Source of the DNA: Actinomycetota bacterium
Lineage (GTDB): Bacteria > Actinomycetota > Actinomycetes > Actinomycetales > Microbacteriaceae
DNA length: 9,994 nucleotides
Direction: 5' to 3'
NCBI GenBank assembly: GCA_009703545.1
Contig: WLFX01000023.1
Location: 1 to 9,994 of the forward strand
The position numbers and the translations under genes are program-made. Each line of letters begins with the position of its first letter. The stretch's first letter is position 1. Under the pieces are notes generated by a model. That model saw only the letters and a program-made list of their open reading frames with translations. It ran no database searches and was not told the DNA's origin. This document shows positions 7,305 through 9,994 of the stretch, one piece after another.

Positions 7305-8729
7305 CTAGCAGGAGAAAGTGGTCTCGTACTCGAAGGGGTGCGGGCGCTGCGCAGATGGAAGGACTTCCATCGCGCGCTTCATGTTTACCCATTCGTCGAT
7401 GAGGTCCTTGGTGAACACGTTTCCCTGGAGGAGGAATTCGTGGTCGTTCTCGAGTGCGATGAGCGCCTCGTCAAGCGAGCCGGGTACCTGGGGGATGAGC
7501 TTGGCTTCGTCGGCCGGTAGTTCGTAGAGGTCCTTGTCGACAGGCTCGTGAGGCTCTATCTTGTTGAGGATTCCGTCCAGTCCGGCCATCATCTGCACGG
7601 CGAACGCGAGGTACGGGTTGCTCGACGCGTCAGGAGCACGGAACTCGATTCGCTTTGCCTTCGGGTTAGTGCCCGTGATCGGGATTCGGATCGCGGCCGA
7701 ACGGTTACCGGCCGAGTAGACCAGGTTGACCGGCGCTTCGAAACCTTTGACCAGTCGGCGGTATGAGTTCATCGTGGGGTTTGTGAATGCAAGAATTGCG
7801 CCCGCGTGCTTGAGGATTCCACCGATGTACCACCGCGCGATGTCCGACAGTCCTGCGTAACCCTTTTCGTCGTAAAACAACGGCTTGCCTTTTGCCCACA
7901 GCGATTGGTGGGTGTGCATGCCAGAACCGTTGTCGTTGAACAGAGGCTTAGGCATGAAGGTCGCAACCTTGCCATGCATGTCCGCCTCGTTCTTGACGAT
8001 GTACTTGAATTTGAGGATGTCATCAGCCGATTGAACCATCGTGTTGAACCGGTAGTTAATTTCGCACTGGCCAGCGGTACCCACCTCGTGGTGGGAGCGC
8101 TCGACCTCGAGTCCGGCGGCGGCGAGTTGGAGACAGATTTGGTCGCGCAGGTCGGCGAGCTTATCGACCGGGCTAACAGGAAAATAACCACCCTTGTGCG
8201 GGGTTTTGTTAGCGAGGTTTCCGCCTTCTTCCTTACGACCAGTGTTCCACGCGGCTTCTTCCGAATCGACGTGGTAGAACGACGAGCCACTCGAAACGTC
8301 GTACCTCACGTCGTCAAAGATAAAGAACTCTGCCTCCGGCGCGAAGAACGCGGTGTCGGCGATGCCAGTCGAGGCGAGATACTTTTCGGCTTTCTTCGCA
8401 ACCTGGCGCGGGTCCCGGTGATAGATCTCGCCATTACGAGGGTTGTAAATGTCAAAGATGAGAATCAGTGTCTTTTCGACGCGATAGGGGTCGAGGTACG
8501 CGGTCGTGACATCGGGGATCAACTGCAGGTCGCTCTCGGCGATGCCCTGGAAGCCGGTGATCGACGAGCCGTCGAAGAGTTGGCCGACAGAGAAGAATTC
8601 TTCGTCAACGCTGCTCGCGGGAATGTTGAAGTGCTGCTGAATCCCGGGGAGGTCGGTGAACCTAATGTCAAGGAACTTGACGTCTTCCTTCGTGATGTAG
8701 GCAAGAACCTCTGCTGGTGTCTTAAACAT
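7305..8729 (-). CDS. glnA: Glutamine synthetase type I (GlnA1), adenylylation-regulated
   Basis: 474 residues. This is the main ammonia-assimilating enzyme, converting glutamate, ammonia and ATP to glutamine as a cytoplasmic dodecamer. Motifs: LFDGSSI (51-57), PEAEFF (131-136), SHHEVGTAGQCEINYRF (212-228), FMPKP (258-262), NGSGMHTHQS (267-276), NSYRRL (321-326), GNRSAAIRIP (341-350) and RIEFRAPDASSNPYLAF (360-376). The catalytic arginines equivalent to those of mycobacterial GlnA1 are all present, including R343 in NRSA. The adenylylation site is Y402 in KDLYELP, the expected target of the adjacent glnE product. The ATG at 8729 is supported by a full AGGAGG (8734-8739) and by the family N-terminus MFKTPAEVLAYI. 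The C-terminus (FEYETTFSC) differs from the usual YxVxD-like end. It converges with glnE, and the upstream gap holds a GlnR operator, so transcription probably responds to nitrogen supply. Confidence 0.97.
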   Translation of the reverse strand: MFKTPAEVLAYITKEDVKFLDIRFTDLPGIQQHFNIPASSVDEEFFSVGQLFDGSSITGFQGIAESDLQLIPDVTTAYLDPYRVEKTLILIFDIYNPRNGEIYHRDPRQVAKKAEKYLASTGIADTAFFAPEAEFFIFDDVRYDVSSGSSFYHVDSEEAAWNTGRKEEGGNLANKTPHKGGYFPVSPVDKLADLRDQICLQLAAAGLEVERSHHEVGTAGQCEINYRFNTMVQSADDILKFKYIVKNEADMHGKVATFMPKPLFNDNGSGMHTHQSLWAKGKPLFYDEKGYAGLSDIARWYIGGILKHAGAILAFTNPTMNSYRRLVKGFEAPVNLVYSAGNRSAAIRIPITGTNPKAKRIEFRAPDASSNPYLAFAVQMMAGLDGILNKIEPHEPVDKDLYELPADEAKLIPQVPGSLDEALIALENDHEFLLQGNVFTKDLIDEWVNMKRAMEVLPSAQRPHPFEYETTFSC

Positions 8730-8789
8730 TTTTCCTCCTGCTGATCGGGTGAATGTGCTCAAACGAATGATTCACGGTACCGAGAGCGT

Positions 8790-8827
8790 GTGTCGTAACC
8801 GTCACACGAATGTTTCCGGGATGTTAC
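8790..8827 (-). promoter_or_regulatory. GlnR-type nitrogen operator upstream of glnA1
   Basis: Read on the minus strand, the region has four 5-mers separated by exactly 6 bases: GTAAC (8823-8827), GAAAC (8812-8816), GTGAC (8801-8805) and GACAC (8790-8794). This matches the actinobacterial GlnR box, gTnAC-n6-GaAAC-n6-GtnAC-n6-GaAAC, with a single mismatch in the last site. It lies wholly in the 110-bp gap before glnA1. A weak TACCGT (8774-8779, minus strand) could be the -10; transcription would then start near 8767, with the box centred near -42 and a leader of about 38 nt. That promoter assignment is tentative. GlnR either activates or represses glnA depending on the species, and the sequence alone does not say which. 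Confidence 0.85.
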
Positions 8828-8839
8828 AAGCAATCGGAA

Positions 8840-9517
8840 CTAGCGGGGTCGTGGCGCGCGCATCTTTGTCGGATCGATTCCCTTGGGCATCATCGACGCG
8901 GGAGTTTTGGCGATCGAGTTCAAGCGATTCGACACCACAACGATTTCGGCGGGACGAACGCGACCCTTGATTTTGTAGAGCGCGGGAAAAAATTCTTTCA
9001 GAGTTAGACCGTCCGAACCGACGTGCAGGAGGTTGACCGGGACTCCGGGGACAATGCGTTGAACTTCACGGCGAGCGTCCTCGACAAGGGGTGCAACGCG
9101 AGACCGAACGCCCTCCGACACAATGACGACACCGGGCTTACCGACGACGCGGTAGACGATGTCCTGATTCTTGTTCATTCGAATCGGCGTGTCATTACCG
9201 CGCCACGAGCGGCGCAATTGATTCTTGATGAGGGCAGACACCGCCCCGGGTTGCCCTTGAAGGTTCGAGTACATCAGCCGCTGTGTCAACTGCCCGAGAA
9301 CGATGAGGAAACCGAGGACGCCGGCGAGTACTCCGAAAATGATGGAAACAACGAAGCTAATCGGCTCCCCGCCGGTTGCCGAGATTGCGAATACGATTCC
9401 GGCCGCAATCGGACCGAGCGTGCCGAGGATTAGCCACAGAAGGGCGAGACGGTCCCGCTTGACGACGAGGACAAGGACGTCAAGGATTTGACGGATGCGA
9501 CCAGGTTCATTTGCCAT
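8840..9517 (-). CDS. DUF4191 family membrane protein
   Basis: 225 residues. Two hydrophobic helices (about 24-46 and 53-76) form a membrane hairpin near the N-terminus. A basic, mostly soluble C-terminal part (about 77-225) follows, with no enzyme motif I recognise. The order and features (short N-terminus, LYSNLQGQPGA-like linker here as MYSNLQGQPGAVSAL, the basic RRSWRG stretch, then IVYRVVGKPGVVIVSEG) fit the actinobacterial DUF4191 family, whose function is unknown and which is typically encoded near glnA and lipoate or 2-oxoacid dehydrogenase genes. The ATG is 9 bp after the stop of the upstream acyltransferase gene, and its ribosome binding site AGGAGA (9523-9528) overlaps that stop codon, so the two are probably co-translated. 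The 110-bp gap after it carries the glnA1 control region, and no terminator hairpin is obvious there, so read-through into glnA1 is possible. Confidence 0.88.
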   Translation of the reverse strand: MANEPGRIRQILDVLVLVVKRDRLALLWLILGTLGPIAAGIVFAISATGGEPISFVVSIIFGVLAGVLGFLIVLGQLTQRLMYSNLQGQPGAVSALIKNQLRRSWRGNDTPIRMNKNQDIVYRVVGKPGVVIVSEGVRSRVAPLVEDARREVQRIVPGVPVNLLHVGSDGLTLKEFFPALYKIKGRVRPAEIVVVSNRLNSIAKTPASMMPKGIDPTKMRAPRPR

Positions 9518-9526
9518 GTTGTTCTC

Positions 9527-9994
9527 CTAATATCCAAGGTCGGACGCGTTAAACGCACCTGCTTCGAGTCGAACCTTCATTGCGCTAAGGAAACGGGCGG
9601 CATCAGCGCCATCGATGATGCGGTGATCATACGACAGCGCAAGATAGACCATCGAGCGGATTGCGATTGAGTCACCGCCCATAACGACGGGTCGCTTGAC
9701 GACCGTGCCGAGTCCCAAAATGGCCGATTGAGGAAGGAATACGACGGGAGTATCGAACAACGCGCCACGTGAACCCGTGTTGGTGACAGTGAATGTGCCA
9801 CCTTGCAGTTCGTCCGGAGTGAGTTTGTTGCTACGCGTTCGGTCCGCGAGGTCTGCAATCTCTGCCGACAGCGCCGCGATGCTCTTCCCGCCTGCGTTCT
9901 TCACGACAGGGGTGAGGAGACCACGTTCGGTGTCAACCGCAATCGAGATGTTTTCGAAGGCCGGGTAGACGATGTCGTCTCCTTGGACGGTGCT
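9527..9994 (-). CDS. sucB: Dihydrolipoamide acyltransferase (E2, SucB type), C-terminal part
   Basis: The last 155 residues of a 2-oxoacid dehydrogenase E2 subunit; the frame stays open to the window edge, so the lipoyl and E1/E3-binding domains lie outside. The fragment is most of the catalytic domain. It shows [20 protein letters not shown] (12-31), [17 protein letters not shown] (67-83) and the active-site motif DHRIIDG (123-129), with catalytic H124 and D128. E2 transfers the acyl group from lipoamide to CoA in the pyruvate or 2-oxoglutarate dehydrogenase complex. Actinobacterial proteins of this type are commonly named SucB, but in mycobacteria and corynebacteria the corresponding E2 mainly serves pyruvate dehydrogenase, so the substrate is not settled by this fragment. 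A DUF4191 gene follows after 9 bp, where lipB/lipA are often found in relatives. Confidence 0.93.
   Translation of the reverse strand, partial: STVQGDDIVYPAFENISIAVDTERGLLTPVVKNAGGKSIAALSAEIADLADRTRSNKLTPDELQGGTFTVTNTGSRGALFDTPVVFLPQSAILGLGTVVKRPVVMGGDSIAIRSMVYLALSYDHRIIDGADAARFLSAMKVRLEAGAFNASDLGY

Noticed and set aside
7806..8744. A 312-codon open frame on the plus strand, antisense to glnA1
   Set aside because: It lies almost wholly opposite glnA1, has no recognisable domain or ribosome binding site, and is the mirror effect of GC-biased third codon positions.

Overview
The window looks like ordinary core chromosome of an actinobacterium. Three things point there: an actinobacterial-type polyphosphate glucokinase, the linked glnA2-glnE-glnA1 nitrogen cluster, and a textbook four-site GlnR operator. 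Base composition is only moderately GC-rich by eye, intergenic gaps are short (largest about 110 bp), and the gene order resembles what I recall from Micrococcales/Microbacteriaceae. That family-level placement is inference. There are no mobile elements, CRISPR arrays, tRNAs or phage genes, and no stretch over 300 bases without a gene.

Left part (1-1275): the 3' portion of RNase P RNA (rnpB, + strand) is cut by the window start. It runs tail-to-tail into ppgK (- strand). Back-to-back with ppgK is a 56-residue acidic protein gene (+ strand) that length-filtered gene calling could miss; its -10 element nearly abuts that of ppgK.

Middle part (1315-4381): nadE (glutamine-dependent NAD+ synthetase, - strand) and glnA2 (type I glutamine synthetase without the adenylylation tyrosine, + strand) diverge from a 43-bp gap. 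nadE has no visible ribosome binding site and may be read from a leaderless mRNA. GlnA2 carries Thr where the family has an active-site Arg.

Right-middle (4384-8839): glnE follows glnA2 after 2 bp. It encodes the two-domain adenylyltransferase/adenylyl-removing enzyme that controls GlnA1. It converges on glnA1 (- strand), and the two genes are separated by a perfect 17-bp inverted repeat that probably terminates both. Upstream of glnA1 lies the GlnR box.

Right end (8840-9994): a two-helix membrane protein (DUF4191) and the C-terminal part of a dihydrolipoamide acyltransferase (SucB/E2 type, cut by the window end) form a tight pair on the - strand.

Functionally the window centres on nitrogen assimilation: GlnA1, its modifying enzyme GlnE, the unmodified paralogue GlnA2, and a glutamine consumer (NadE). 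Carbon and energy metabolism flank it (PpgK, E2). I see no undescribed multi-gene system. The points worth a second look are the GlnR operator, the GlnA2 active-site substitution, the small gene, and the compact divergent promoters.
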